64,000 nt of DNA from Thamnidium elegans (GCA_025201345.1 JAIXMG010000012.1:806001-870000); one strand, 5' to 3'. Positions 11,654 through 23,382 are shown, numbered from the stretch's first letter. Notes: a model not told the origin generated them from the letters alone. Translations and numbers: made by a program.

Positions 11654-14600
11654 ATGTCAGCAGAAAAAACAGTACTTGAAGATGACCCAGATACTTATCT
11701 TATTGAATCGAGTGTACCTGACGTTCGAGCTTTCGAACAAAAGATACGGTAAAATACCATTCATTTACCCTTTCATTCGTTTTTACTAAAAAAAAAAGTA
11801 TGTTAGAGTTGATATAGAGACTCAAAAGAGAGAGTTGCGCGCTATGGTCGGGTAAAGTGCATAGATGAACGCAACAACAACAAAAATATTTTTTTGTTAT
11901 TGACACATAATATTTTAGCGAGCAATATCTAGACTTAATTTCAGCTGCAGATGCCATTATAACCATGAGCAAAAACGCTCAAGCCATTCAAACTAATTTT
12001 GAACGAATGCAAGTTGCTTGCGACGTCGAAAGTATTAAACGCAATGCAAGAAAGAAAATTCAACGACAAGATGAGCAAGACAACCAAAGTAAAATAGAAA
12101 AAAAAAAAAGTCATACTATAAAAAACATAATAATTTTTATTTTATAAAACAGTTCGTATAGATACAAAACGTAAACATGTTTATATTATAGCTGCTCTTG
12201 TCAAATCATTAGCAGATGTACCAGAGCAGATATGGTACGCGTTAGAAAACCATCATTATCTCCATGCAAGTCGATTATACATATTAGCCAAACAAGTACA
12301 CGAATATCTTGAAAAGGAAAAGACCAAATCAACTATAGATATTGAAGTTGCTTTCCCTGTCATTCAAAGACAATGGGATGCAGTTTGCGTTTTCGGCCCT
12401 CAAATTATTCAAAGATCAATGCATTATTTACGTATTTCCGAACAAAGCTCAGAGGTAAACGCTATCGAAAATTACTTTTTTTTTTTTTTTTGTCAAACTA
12501 AACAACTTTTTATTAGCACGTAGCCGAAGTGTTAGTTGGATTAATGTTATTAGAACAATCGTCATATAAAGAATCCCTCGAAAAATTATTGGAAATGAGA
12601 TCGAATGTTATACGAGACGTTGTTAACGGCTATTCCAAAAGCACTGATACTGTCAATAGCCGTATATCACATCAATTAAAAGAAGTTATTTTGATTGTCA
12701 AACAAACGTTACGACAGACATTCGATATATTTTTTTCTAAAGAAAATGATAAATCGACACTTTTAGAATCCTATGTTACAGCATTCCAAAAAACATTTTT
12801 AATACCCTCGAAATCAAGCCATGGAAATGAAACACCAAGCCAACCTGCTATTACAAGACTTTTTTCACCTAGTTCCAACGTTCATTTGATTGTTCGTTAT
12901 TTACCAGAATCAATTCAAAAGTATTTACCCGAGTTTGACCCGTCACCTACCTTGACATCTGAAAATGTTCAAGGGTTAATACAATCTTGGTTAGAACAAG
13001 TCCGAGACATGTTGAAAGAAAAGGCCCCAGAAATTCTTTCTTCAATTCAAAGTCAAGCCGATTTAATACAGGTTCGATCAAAGTTGTGGGAACTATTAGA
13101 CCAAGATGAAAATAGACGAAATAGTATTTGGAAAGAAATAGCACAAAACTTGCTCGGTAAACCTTATCCGATTTGGGATAATTTATTCAGGCACATCTTT
13201 AACGATAGGTTCAAATTAATGATTGATCTTGCTTTGACCAAATTATCTAATCAACCGGAATCTTTTGTTTGGCCACTTGTTACTGATCTTTCGAAATCAC
13301 AATGTTTGAAAAAGGACTTTGCTGTCACTATGAATATCTGGCCTGGTGCTAATACAAACAATCAAAGTGCCTTTGCCTTGCCAAATTTTTCTTCATCTGA
13401 AAAAATTCAAATGTTTAAAGAGTCACTAAAGGAAACTTCTAATGATAGAACTGATATCCTCTACAAATCTCAAAATGCATTTGATTCTTGTTTAACAGAT
13501 ATTCGAAGAGATGTCGAAACTCATTTGAAACATTTTGATCACGACAACTTTCATATTAAAAGGTAAAAACCAAAGAAACTCTAAATGAATTTATACACCT
13601 AGTTACTAAGAAGAAGAAAAAATAGTGATACAGATATGATTAAATCTTATTTCCAAGATAATACCTATCAATCAGTCCTTAATTATTCTACAAATATTAA
13701 GACACTTATTGAAAAAGTTGAAGAATGGGCAGATAACAAAAAGAGTAGGTATATATGCTATTTATCAAAATTAAAACAGCAATATTGACATTTGTTAAAC
13801 TTAGAAAACGAACTATCTATATTTTTTGGAAGACTTGCGAGAAATATTGCATACTTGTCTAAAGAATTACCCAAGGCACTTTTATTATCTGTAGATACTG
13901 CACCCATCTTTGAATTACGTAGTAGTATTAATAAAGGTAAGTTCAAGTATATGTCATTATGTATTGGTCTAATTGTTTATATATATATGTTAGACCCTAA
14001 ATATACCGCAACTCAAAATGAGTTGATAAGTACCTACCATCAAGCGCATAATGTGTGGATCAGTTGGTTAGAAAGCGAGTTTGCTCGAAGATTGAGACTA
14101 TCTTTATCAACTTCCAAATGGAATGATAAATGCGCCGCTGTTTCTGTGTGGGAGAGTAAGTATTTTAAAAACCGGTATATATAGTCTATCTTTCTAATCT
14201 AATATATATATATATATATATATAATAGACGTAGAAGAAGATGTCAAATTACCCACACAATCTACAAACGAAATTGTGAGAATTTTATTTTACATTTGTG
14301 AGGAAATACAATGCATAAATAGTGCTATACTTGACCAGGTACGTTAACCACTATTATTAGATTGCGTATACATTGTTTTTTTTTTAAAAAAAATCCCCTT
14401 TTTTATATATCTAGTCAATCATGACTAAATTAAGACAGCAACTGTACGATAATGTAAACACTGTATTCAATAACTTTTTATCAAATATCGAATCTACAGA
14501 AATAACAGAAAACGGAGCTTTGCAATTGATGTTTGATTACATGTTTTTAATTACTGTATTGCAAGACACCACGAAATCTTCTATTGGCCAAAAAATAATT

Positions 14601-15009
14601 GAAACCCTTCAAGATCAGGTAATTATATACTGTCTTTTTATTATTATTATTATTATTGTTATTATTATTAACAACTGTCTTTATAGATTGATCCAATTAA
14701 TTGGGATAGTTATGAACCCCATTTAAAACCATGTGTTAACAAGTTCTATATTAAACAATCGTTAATATTTGGTGTGTTAACTAGCGCTACAAATGAAACA
14801 TATGAAAGGTAATTTTTTAAAAGACAACATTTAAAAACAAAAACAAAAAACAAACCTGTTTAACTCGCTTTAATATTTTTAGGGCTCGTAAGGTTATGTC
14901 AAATCAACAACAAGGCCAACATAATGTACTTCCTCTCGCTTCTCAGGCAACTAGATTCACTCTTCTTCCCATTGGTCATTTAACCTCTTCTTCCGTTAGA
15001 GCCAGATAA
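11654..15009 (+). CDS. COG1: Conserved oligomeric Golgi complex subunit 1
   Basis: A gene of about nine or ten exons for COG1, part of the COG tether that captures retrograde vesicles at the Golgi. The start (MSAEKTVLEDDPDTYLIESS) splices to REQYLDLISAADAIITMSKN and NFERMQVACDVE, the characteristic N-terminal helix of COG1. Further on are VYIIAALVKSLADVPEQIW and YLHASRLYILAKQVHEYLE, then a long exon (12529-13566) and a helical C-terminus ending ATRFTLLPIGHLTSSSVRAR. Reading frames join cleanly across the inferred introns, for example CG|C GAG at the first and A|TT CGT at the second. One intron near 14376-14393 carries a T10A8 palindrome. No retention motif or membrane segment is expected or seen. 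Confidence in family is high; a few exon edges in the 13.5-14.4 kb part are approximate. Confidence 0.88.
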
Positions 15010-15188
15010 TAATAGACGTATATAATTTGCAATTTAAAAGAAACTAGTATTTGTCATGAATTATAGTTGTTGTTATGATTCATGACAGGTAATATTCAAG
15101 AATATTTTTTTTTCTTAGAATGTCTATAAAACTTAATTAAAAAAAAAAAACTCTCTCTTTCTACTTATTTATAAATATATAAAAAAAA

Positions 15189-15437
15189 ATGAAGCTTCAG
15201 CTTATTATTGCTTGTGTTTTACCCCTCTTGATCTCCTTGGCCTCTGCTGTTGATATTCCTACAACTAGATCACTTCATCAAGGTAAAGAGTAAAAATAGC
15301 CCCACAAAATGTAATATATACTTAAAACTTTTGTGTATATAGAATGTAGTCAAAATATGGTATGTGCCGATGGTTTGTACTGTCGTAGAGAACCTAATGC
15401 AGTCTATGGAACTTGTGAAGACCCAGCTCATATTTAA
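15189..15437 (+). CDS. Small secreted four-cysteine protein (62 aa)
   Basis: Two exons (15189-15282 and 15343-15437) join in frame as CAA G|AA TGT to give a 62-residue protein. The first 20 residues (MKLQLIIACVLPLLISLASA) form a clear signal peptide with an A-x-A cleavage site. The mature part is about 42 residues and holds four cysteines in the pattern C-x5-C-x5-C-x10-C, with an acidic end EDPAHI. It should be secreted and disulphide-bonded. It is too short to stand out as an ORF because the intron splits it. It is convergent with the chitin deacetylase, 135 bp away. I do not recognise the family; effector-like or wall-associated roles are guesses. Confidence 0.72.
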
Positions 15438-15572
15438 AACATGTCTTCTATTTTTTATTATTTTTTTTTTAATAAAAATCATATAAGGATTTAAAAAAGA
15501 ATTTATTTTTTTCGTTATTTGAGAAAAAAAAAAAGTGTTAAATGTATACACTCGAATGAAGGTTTAAAATGA

Positions 15573-17052
15573 TTAGAGTAAGTATGAGGCACATAAAGCA
15601 GTAGCAGCCAAGAGAGAGAGACCATGAACTGCAACCAAAGATGCAGATGACTCTTCAGTATTACTAGCTTTAAGTGAGACATCAGTAGTACTTGATTGTG
15701 CAGATGAAACAGAGGAAGCAGAGGGAATAGAAGTAGTAGCAGTATGACCAAGGTTAATATCAGTAGTAGAGGGAACAGCTGAGCCGGATACAGTAGCAGA
15801 GGGAACGGCAGTAGTAGTGTTAGTAGTAGCTGTAACATTCTCGTTCTTAGTAGGATACACCCAGTTAGTTTCCCAGTAAGGTTGAGTGACATTTAAACAT
15901 TGTTGAATAGAGACAACGTTGAAAGATTCTTGAATCTTGGGTAACCACTTTTCGGCCATCTTAACAGTAGCATTGTTCAATTCGTGTTGAAGGACGATAT
16001 GACCGTTTTTGTCCGTGCCCTTCTTGCGAGTCTCAATCCAATCCTCGAAATAACCATCGACCTTGGAAGGAGCTAATTTTCCTCCACCGTCTCCGGGCAT
16101 ATCCCAATCATTCGTATCTTGATCCCAGAGCATGGTTTGCATACCCATTTGCCAGGCAATAGCACGTACACGATCATCGACATCACCGAAGGGAGGTCTC
16201 CAACACTTGGTAGTAACACCAGTAGCTTCCTTAATGGCACGAAGAGTCCAATAGAGTTCAGCAACAACTTGTTCATTCGTTTGAGTAGTCATAGCAGGGT
16301 GAGACCATGTATGAACGCAAAGAACATGGCCATCATTAATGGCACGTTTAGCAGCTTCGGGGAAAGTGGCAACATTGGAACCGATATACTTTTTTTTTAA
16401 AAAAAATAAAATTATTAGTTCAATATCAATTAAAAAGATACTTTTTTTTTTTAAAAAAAAAAAAACTTACGAAAAGAGTTGCCTTTTGGTTACCATTTTC
16501 AGCCAAAAAGTTATAAAGTTCGGGTTCTGCCCACTTATCAGTATCATCACCAATAGGGTTGAAAGGTCCATCATCATAATTAAGACCCCAGTCACCAGCA
16601 TTGGGACAGACAGAGACATCGGCGGGTAAGTAAGAGCTCTTGGGCTTAACACAGTTAGTGCTAGACCACCAACAATAATCATCTTTAGAATCGTCGTATT
16701 TGGTCATATCAATTTCGCCATTAGAGTTAGTTTTGACGATAGGAGCCTTGGGCACTTTAGTCCAATCAATTGCTTTAATGACAGCCTTAATCTCAGCGTG
16801 AGTTGTAGAAGGTGCCTCCCAAGGTTCGGGATAAGCTGAAAGGTCTAAAGTTTTATGGGATAAAGTTTTGCTTGTGTTTAAGGCTCCAGTAGGGTAACCG
16901 GCGTTAACACCATTAGGTACGCCAAAATCGGGTAACCATGCTGGTGACTCAACAGCTAATACACCAGATGATGTACTAGTTGGTTTTGTGGTTGCAGCAG
17001 ATGCAAATGTTGCAGTAGCAAGTACTAAGGCGCTAACTCCTAAAAGATGCAT
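15573..17052 (-). CDS. Chitin deacetylase, secreted and GPI-anchored
   Basis: A two-exon gene (17052-16471, 16388-15573) for about 465 residues. It is a carbohydrate esterase family 4 (NodB) enzyme that would remove acetyl groups from chitin to make the chitosan typical of Mucorales walls. A signal peptide (MHLLGVSALVLATATFASA) is followed by a linker, then the NodB motifs: NYDDGPF (motif 1), HTWSHP (motif 2, metal histidines), RPPFGDVDDRVRA (motif 3), DTNDW (motif 4) and IVLQHEL (motif 5). The catalytic and metal residues all appear intact. After the domain comes a Ser/Thr/Ala-rich stalk and a hydrophobic C-terminus ending AATALCASYLL, as in GPI-anchored wall enzymes. The intron carries two T(n)A(n) tracts. 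Confidence 0.92.
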
Positions 17053-17096
17053 ATTATTAAAAAAATAAAAAGGAAAGTAATGGGATTAAGTGAGAG

Positions 17097-17142
<46 letters not shown>
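17097..17142. repeat. 46-base A/T homopolymer in the chitin deacetylase leader
   Basis: An uninterrupted run of 46 A (T on the coding strand) lies 45 bp upstream of the chitin deacetylase ATG and just downstream of a TATA-like box. Poly(dA:dT) tracts are known to exclude nucleosomes in fungi; a regulatory role here is inferred. Its exact length may be an assembly estimate. Confidence 0.85.
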
Positions 17143-17144
<2 letters not shown>

Positions 17145-17154
17145 AAATAATCCC

Positions 17155-17164
17155 TATTTATATA
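17155..17164 (-). promoter_or_regulatory. TATA-like box of chitin deacetylase
   Basis: On the coding (minus) strand this reads TATATAAATA, about 103 bp upstream of the ATG at 17052 and directly before the long T run. Position and sequence fit a TATA element; no transcript data support it. Confidence 0.45.
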
Positions 17165-18282
17165 GTATTTTGATCATGGACCATAGTATAATTGTACTTG
17201 AATTTTCGTTATATTAATCATTCAAACGCAAGTTACCGGGTTACTTACACTCCGTTCTAATTTATTTTTTAAAAGAAAGGCCGGGTAAAACAAAATTAAA
17301 CTTTCTCAACTCATTGTATTACGTTATTTTTATTTTTGGTAAATATAAACATGTGAGCAAGCGTAAAAGTATATTCTGCAATAAGGAGTGCAGAAAAGTA
17401 AATTATCTAACTGCTCTATTCTTTTCTTTTTCTTTTTAAAAAAAAAGATATCGCTATCCTTTGGTAAATTATCAAAAAAAAAAAAAAGTAACATATTAAA
17501 AAAGCTTATAGATAATCAGTTTCTAGCTTTTTAGACCGGTATATATATATATAAATCTTTTTCTCCATATTTATACTTTCTGTACGTAAAATCTCTATAA
17601 AGGGATATATTTCCAAAAAAGAAGAAAATAACGATAAAAATTATCTATTTAAGAAATCTATCTCGCGCATTGAATTATACCCACTGGGAGGCGTTTTGTT
17701 CATTTGTATGATAACAAAAAAAAACTCAGAGGTTGCAAAAATAGATTATTCAGTCAGGAAGATTTTAGACTGTTTTTTATACATATGTTCACACACTAAG
17801 TGTTATCAATACATGTATACAAGAACCTGTTCAATTTACGTCAAGTGTATGTATTCGAAGTTTTTGTGTCAGATACGAAATAAATAAATAGCACAAAATT
17901 TGATAATTTTAGTGAGCCATTATTTTGTTTTTAATTACGTGTAAAAAGCTTTACCCAAAGCATGCTTTATTTTAAAAACCGCGATTAAAGAATATTTTTG
18001 GATCAATTGCTATAAAAAATAAAATAAGAATGAACTTAGGGTAGTCTGATGATTGACTAAAAGCTTAAGTGATATAATATATATAAAGCAAATATAAATA
18101 CTACAATAAACTTGTTTAACTGAAATAATATACGCTTTTAAGAAAAAAAAGCTCATTGAGATATTGCAGCTTAAAAATCGCTCCCATAAGAAGTCACTGC
18201 AGTAATAATAAAAAATGGTCTTTAATTTATTAAGCAGAAAACGCGTTTCGGACCCAAGGTGCATAATACAAAATGGTTGTTT
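17165..18282. other. Intergenic region upstream of chitin deacetylase
   Basis: About 1.1 kb of AT-rich sequence between the deacetylase promoter and the end of the trehalose-synthase-like gene. It contains T/A tracts (17437-17446, 17475-17487), a TA run at about 17540-17552 and short random ORFs only. I see no gene or RNA. Confidence 0.55.
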
Positions 18283-19288
18283 CTAATATATCTTTGATAA
18301 TCTCGTAATCATATTACTAGCAAAATGCTGTGCAGAATTAGTTTCGATACACTTGTATAATTCGTTCCAACGATCCGTCTTTTCTTCAGAGGACATGGAT
18401 AAAGCTTCATGAATAGCATCACCTACTTGCTACAGTAATAAAAAGTTAGTAAAAAAAAAAGTTGTGACTAATTTTTTTTTTTTTTACTTACTCTATAATC
18501 CCAGGGATTCACTCTGACGGAAGCACCAAAACTTCCATAAGTACCAGTAAACTAAGAGATAATTAATGCCAATAAAAAATATGTATACATATATATATAT
18601 GAACCTACCTCACTTAGGATCAATGGGTTATGTGTTTCTCTTTGACAGACGATATACTCATGCGAAGTTAAATTCATACCATCACGTAAAGGAGTTAATA
18701 AACAAGCATCAGCACAGGTTAATAAAGCCAAATACTGAGCAAAAGAAATATCTTGATGTAAAAATACAATAGGCTGATAGGAAATATTACTAAATTTTGA
18801 ATTGACACGCGAGACGACATCCGAGATATGAGCTCTTAATTCATTATGTTCAGAAGTGGATAAAGCGATCTGAATCAACACTACCTCACCTCTCCATTCC
18901 GGATGACGAATTAAAAACTGTTCAAAAGCTAATAACTTTTGTCGAACACCTTTAATATAATCCAATTTATCTCTAGCCACAATTAATTTCTTATCGGGAT
19001 ATTTCTCTTTTAGTTTGGTTACCCATTGTGTAACAGTTGGATCGGATATCTTTTTGTTTAAGGAGGTGATATCAATACCGATAGGGTGGATACCCACTGA
19101 ACAGTAATGAGAGTCTAATTGGATACCGGAGGGTGTCGTCTCAACGGATAATATACGTGCACAGGTCTGGAGGAAGTGTCTGGCAAATGAATATGTTTGA
19201 AACCCAATTACATCCGACTGTAACATGGCTTCCAATATTTCTTTACGGGCTATATATAATATATTATTATTTTTCTCGTTCTCTTTTA

Positions 19289-19322
<34 letters not shown>

Positions 19323-20394
19323 CTACTTACGAGGTATACATCTAAATAATTCACTACTAGGAAATGGAATATGAAGGAAAAATCCAATAATAGCATTAGG
19401 TATCTTTTCTCGAATCATACCAGGTACAAGTAATAAATGATAATCATTTACCCATACTTTTTTTTTTTTTTTTTTTTATAGTTAGTGGTTAATTTCTGTG
19501 TTTTTTTAAAAAAAAAAACTCCCCTCCTCCCCCCTCCTCTGATTTTTTTGTACTCACTAATATCTCCTTCTTGATAGTTTTCTACAATAGTGTCAGCAAA
19601 CTGTTGATTTAAAGATTTATAAGCATTATATGGACCACCTTGAGACATCATATTTTTCGGATCATCTCGTACAACGTAATGAAAATATGGCCAAAGCACC
19701 TTTAAATAAAAAGAAATAGGTTTTTGGTTATCAGATTAATTTTAAATTATAATATGTGTGTGTGGGAAATTACCTGTTTACAATACTGGTTATAATGACC
19801 ATCCAGTATAGCTTCTGAAGTCATTACAGGATACGAATTATATTTTTCTTTAAAGGTCGCATGAATTTCATCTCTTGTCTTTTCGGATAAGGGATCTGTT
19901 GGCATACCTAATGTACCTACCCAAGCTAAATTTGGTAACCTTTCTTGTATCGAAAACAATGCATTGTTTAAACCGATATTTCCAGCAGAACATGGTTTGG
20001 CAGACCAAGGTGCGTCTGCAAAAACATGTGCACTGTCGATAGAAGGTCTTCTGGAAGAAGGAATGACAGATAATAAAGGCGTTAATTTACGAATCTCTTG
20101 TTGACGTTGTTGTTTACTACGAGGTTGAATCAACTCTTGTGGTTTCGTAAAATCAAATAAGGTTTCCTCTTTTTCAGAAAGTTCTTCTTTTTGTTGATGC
20201 TTGGCTAAACTTTGGATTAGATTGGTAACAAGATGAGTGTCTTCAGTATTTGTGGCAGGGGACGAAGAAGGTTTTGAAATAGTAGAAGGTGTGTTGGTAA
20301 ATGCTCGTTTCTTTTTTTCTTGTAACTCAAAGTCAACTGTGTATGGTAAGAAGAATGTTGCAACAACTACTCTCTTTTCCGTGATGGGTGTCAT
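18283..20394 (-). CDS. Trehalose-6-phosphate synthase-like protein, no phosphatase domain
   Basis: A multi-exon GT20 protein. The N-terminus (MTPITEKRVVVATFFLPYTV) and long linker resemble the yeast Tps2/Tps3/Tsl1 branch. The GT20 domain follows: LAWVGTLGMPTD, YFHYVVRDDP, NDYHLLLVPGMIREKIP, FFLHIPFPSSELFRCIP, DVIGFQTYSFARHFLQTC, HPIGID, LDYIKGVRQKLLAFEQFL and DGMNLTSHEYIVCQ. The acceptor-pocket arginine of active synthases (DRLDY) is Lys here (DKLDY), as I recall for the non-catalytic branch. The frame ends at SNMITRLSKIY with a TAG at 18283, and no HAD phosphatase domain follows. It is probably a regulatory subunit of the trehalose synthase complex, or a truncated Tps2 type. The start was chosen as the first ATG before RVVVATFFLPY. 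Confidence 0.82.
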
Positions 20395-21676
20395 TCTTTT
20401 TCTTTTTTTTTTTTACGTGTATGTAAAAAAGGAAGGGTGGAAAAGAAGGTTTAAAAAACAGAGGGGAAAAAAAAAAAGGGTTTATTTATTTTTAACCTGC
20501 GCAGAATTAAGTTGATTGTTTACGGAACCGAGGATATCATCCTCACCATAAAACTTGTCCGTCATTAGTAAAGGGTTCTAAATCTTGCTGTGAGAAGGTA
20601 AAAGGAATCTTGTATCTAGTTTTCATATTTAGGTGCATCAGTGGTTTGCGAAGAACGACCATTCTTAATAACAAAGCATAGTTTTAAAAGAAAGAGAGTT
20701 AGTACCTTCATAGAAAACCAGGTTTCAATCTTGTTTTTTTTTTCACTTACGAAAAAAGACTTTTTTGCTTATTTTCTACAGAACTACATAACCTAACAAA
20801 TATATCATGCATAATTTTTGGTGTTTTAAAGCTAGATTCGACAGTAACTTTAGTACCACTATCTAACCCTGCTTCATCACAACCGAGTTCCAGCTAGCTA
20901 GCATTGCAAATTACGAGATCACTTTTTCTTCCTACTTTTTTTTTTTCGTTAATTGTACGATCTCTATTTCTTCTCGTGGCCGAATAAATGGAACTGGGCT
21001 CGTTTCTATTATAGCATTAGAAAGCTTATATATTTTTAAATGGGTACCCAGCAAAACGTCGTTTTTCAATTACCTTTTGACTTGTAGGTTGTATGAATTG
21101 ATTATTTGGTCTTCTACTAAAAAAAAAACCTGCTTCAGTAAGTGTTTGACACAGATTTTAGATATACTGTGGATCGACCATGCAGATAGATAGACGGTCT
21201 TCTTAGGGACTACATATATATTTTCCCCTTTTTTTCTACTTAAGAAAAAAAAATCAGTATGACTTTGACGATGGTCAAGCAAACTTCCACAAAGAATATC
21301 TAAAAGCTGAAGAGGTTTTATAATTCTTCGTATCCGAACATATTTACATGTGAAATCAGTAACGATAAGGTTAAGCTGTTGAGATAAGTTATTCACTGAA
21401 AACGTAAGGTTGGCAATCGATGCATAATGAGTTTCACCCTAAGAAGTATTAAGGAACTAGAAGTTTTTTGGTGGTTGAATTGGAATCTTTTTTAGAGCCA
21501 TTTATTTTTCATTTTCCTGTTACTGCTGCGGATATCATGGTATTGTGCTAGCGACGGTTCATTCAATATCTACATGGGTATCACAGTCAGGCGGACCACA
21601 TTTGGAGCAAGAAGTGCCCTTGTGCAGAGCTTTTGCTTGAAGAAGAACCATATCCTTTCGTACGGACATAAATAAA
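20395..21676. other. Relic zone upstream of the TPS-like gene
   Basis: Apart from the proximal promoter of the TPS-like gene, this 1.3 kb contains broken minus-strand coding remnants. A relic exon lies at 20752-20898 and an open stretch lies at 21070-21396 (MNNLSQQLNLIVTDFTCKYV...). A short sequence at 21188-21206 (ACGGTCTTCTTAGGGAC-like) resembles the tip of the inverted-repeat element that begins at 21677. Confidence 0.5.
20752..20898 (-). pseudogene. Relic exon of the FKxPK dispersed family
   Basis: On the minus strand this reads LELGCDEAGLDSGTK, VTVESSFKTPKIMHDIFVRL and CSSVENKQKS up to a GTAAGT-type donor. It aligns by eye with the longer relic at 42.7 kb (LMDGGFKMPKVLKDMFVSLI), sharing T-K, F-K-x-P-K, D-(I/M)-F-V-x-L. 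Downstream minus-strand sequence is too decayed to join. It is a fragment of the same dispersed family. Confidence 0.5.
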
Positions 21677-22637
21677 CGGTTTTCTTAGGGACCACAGCAC
21701 AAATCATTCGAACCACAGTGGTGTGTACATAGGGTGTCTTGGATCGAGTACCCCGTGGTCCGAAAAAAACAACTACGTGCACTCCTGTGGTCCGAGAAAA
21801 TTTTGGTTCCTGAACTGCGTCAAAACAAAAGTTTAAAAGCTCAATGAAGATAGGTATAGGGATGTAAAGAAAGATATGCTCGTAGAATGTGAATTCAACA
21901 AGAACACGTATGTAAATATTTTGGTTTTGATGTTGTCAGCCTAGAAAGGAACATCAAATCAGATATGTAGGAGTATAGAAGAACGATCATGCCTATTTGG
22001 TTTGACTATCCTGGGCTGTGTTCAAGTTGTTGCGGATACTTACAACATACCTATATGTACATATCCCGACGCCGGAAATAAAAGACGTCTTTATGAACGA
22101 CTCACTTAAGGTTCCTGTAAAACCAAAAGTAAAAGTACGGCCATACCACCTTCAAAATATAAAAAATGCATACTGGGTGACTGTCGAGTTCGGCCATAGG
22201 TGTATGTCATATCCTTCTGTTAGCCATATGTACTTCCACATAGACGAATCCTATGCTACGTTATTTAAATCAGCATGGAATCTCTTTTAGCAATTTCCTA
22301 AACATACAGAAGATAAGCCTTTTGACGAGCTTGTTGTAATCGAATCTTCCGATGAAGAATAATACCTTTTTTTTTTCTCTTAATAAACTATATTTTATCT
22401 ACCTTATTTCCTTTATATTTTCAGAGAAAGATAATAAAATATGAAATATAGTATGAATACTAGACATAAAAAATGGTTTAAAATATTTTATGGGGTGTAT
22501 AAGTAAACAACTCTAATGTTTTAATTTTATTTGATAATGCTCAGACCACGGAAGTGCACGCAGTTATTTTTTTCGGGCCACGGGGTACTCGATCCAAGAC
22601 AGCCTATATACACACCGCTGTGGTCCTTAAGAAAACC
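21677..22637. mobile_element. 961-bp inverted-repeat element, non-autonomous or decayed
   Basis: Two long inverted arms bound this segment: left 21677-21796 and right 22541-22637 read on the opposite strand. The tips read CGGTTTTCTTARGGACCACAG. The inner part shares GTCTTGGATCGAGTACCCCG exactly, with mostly transition differences around it. The left arm has an extra 21 bases that partly duplicate the ACCACAG motif. The arms contain several GTGGTCC/GGACCAC copies. The 5-bp sequence ATAAA flanks both tips, a candidate target duplication. The interior carries a decayed coding frame (22018-22361). No transposase is recognised, so the superfamily is unknown. Confidence 0.65.
22018..22361 (+). pseudogene. 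Decayed ORF inside the inverted-repeat element
   Basis: An open frame without ATG reads FKLLRILTTYLYVHIPTP, VKVRPYHLQNIKNAYWVTVE and FHIDESYATLF, is interrupted by a TAG at 22288, and continues in the same frame to PFDELVVIESSDEE and TAA. Immediately upstream in another frame, from about 21989, MPIWFDYPGLCSSCCGY looks like the start of a C-x2-C zinc-knuckle region. This suggests a frameshifted gag- or transposase-accessory-like protein. The family is not recognised. Confidence 0.4.
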
Positions 22638-23375
22638 GATAAAATAATAATGAAGAATATTAGATTCTGTTAAGCTCTTTTAATACATAACAAAATACTT
22701 ACTCGAATATACAAATAAAAAAGAAAATTGATTTATTTATTTTTTAAAAATGATAGAATAAATACTTTCTAGATTGATAAAATAGGCTTATTTACTCATG
22801 CTGTCTATTTAACCATTTTTATATACATATCTACAACTTGTTCCAGTTTGTTTCATGCAAGAAGTTCGAAGTTCAAGAATACGTCACACCTTTTTTTTTT
22901 TTGCTGAATGTGTAATAATTCTCAAAAAAAGATTCTATTGGCCTAAAAATGTAAGCGAAAATACTTGTACCGTATCAAGGCGAATTGCGGATTCGTAGTT
23001 TCCATGGATTTTAAAATGCGGGGTAAGTGAATGCTTGCTGAAAAGGAAACTATGGTAGTATCGAAATTCATGTAAAATGGGTACTCTTATTTTTTTCTTT
23101 TTTTTTTTGTAACAGTTATAATATCTTTCTTTAAAAAAAAGAAGATGAATACGTAAAAAGAAAATAAAAAAAAAAGAGAATATTCACATGGTTTTAGAGT
23201 AAAAAAGATATATCTTTAATTTATAATGGTCTATCTTTTGAAAAAGCTATTGAAAATACATGTGAAAAAAAAAAGAAGGGGGGAGGATTTATGTTTAAAC
23301 CGATTCGTTCCTCGAAAAAAAAAAACGCGGGGATTGCGGCTGTTTAATGAAAATTTTGTGTGGGAGAAAAAAGTC
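22638..23375. other. Intergenic region upstream of malate dehydrogenase
   Basis: AT-rich flank containing a dispersed repeat copy (22773-22870) and A/T tracts. No gene is supported; the short + frame at 23226-23423 is a promoter artefact. Confidence 0.5.
22773..22870. repeat. Dispersed repeat, copy 1
   Basis: Shares GATTGATAAAATAG, then TCTATTTAA(C/T)CATTTTTAT, and TTGTTTCATGCAAGAAGT in the same order and orientation with 43362-43434. Spacing differs by small deletions. It is a non-coding dispersed repeat with at least two copies in this window. Confidence 0.6.
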
Positions 23376-23382
23376 TATAAAA
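23376..23382 (+). promoter_or_regulatory. TATA box of malate dehydrogenase
   Basis: TATAAAA lies 77 bp upstream of the malate dehydrogenase ATG (23459), followed by a long pyrimidine-rich leader, as in highly expressed fungal genes. Inferred from sequence and position only. Confidence 0.5.

Noticed and set aside
15515..15892. Leu-rich minus-strand frame overlapping the chitin deacetylase end
   Set aside because: It is a shifted frame of the Ser/Thr/Ala-rich stalk coding region and has no supporting motif.
17696..17887. Short + strand frame in the chitin deacetylase upstream region
   Set aside because: It starts without ATG, is Cys/Tyr-rich by chance in AT-rich DNA, and has no splice or promoter context.
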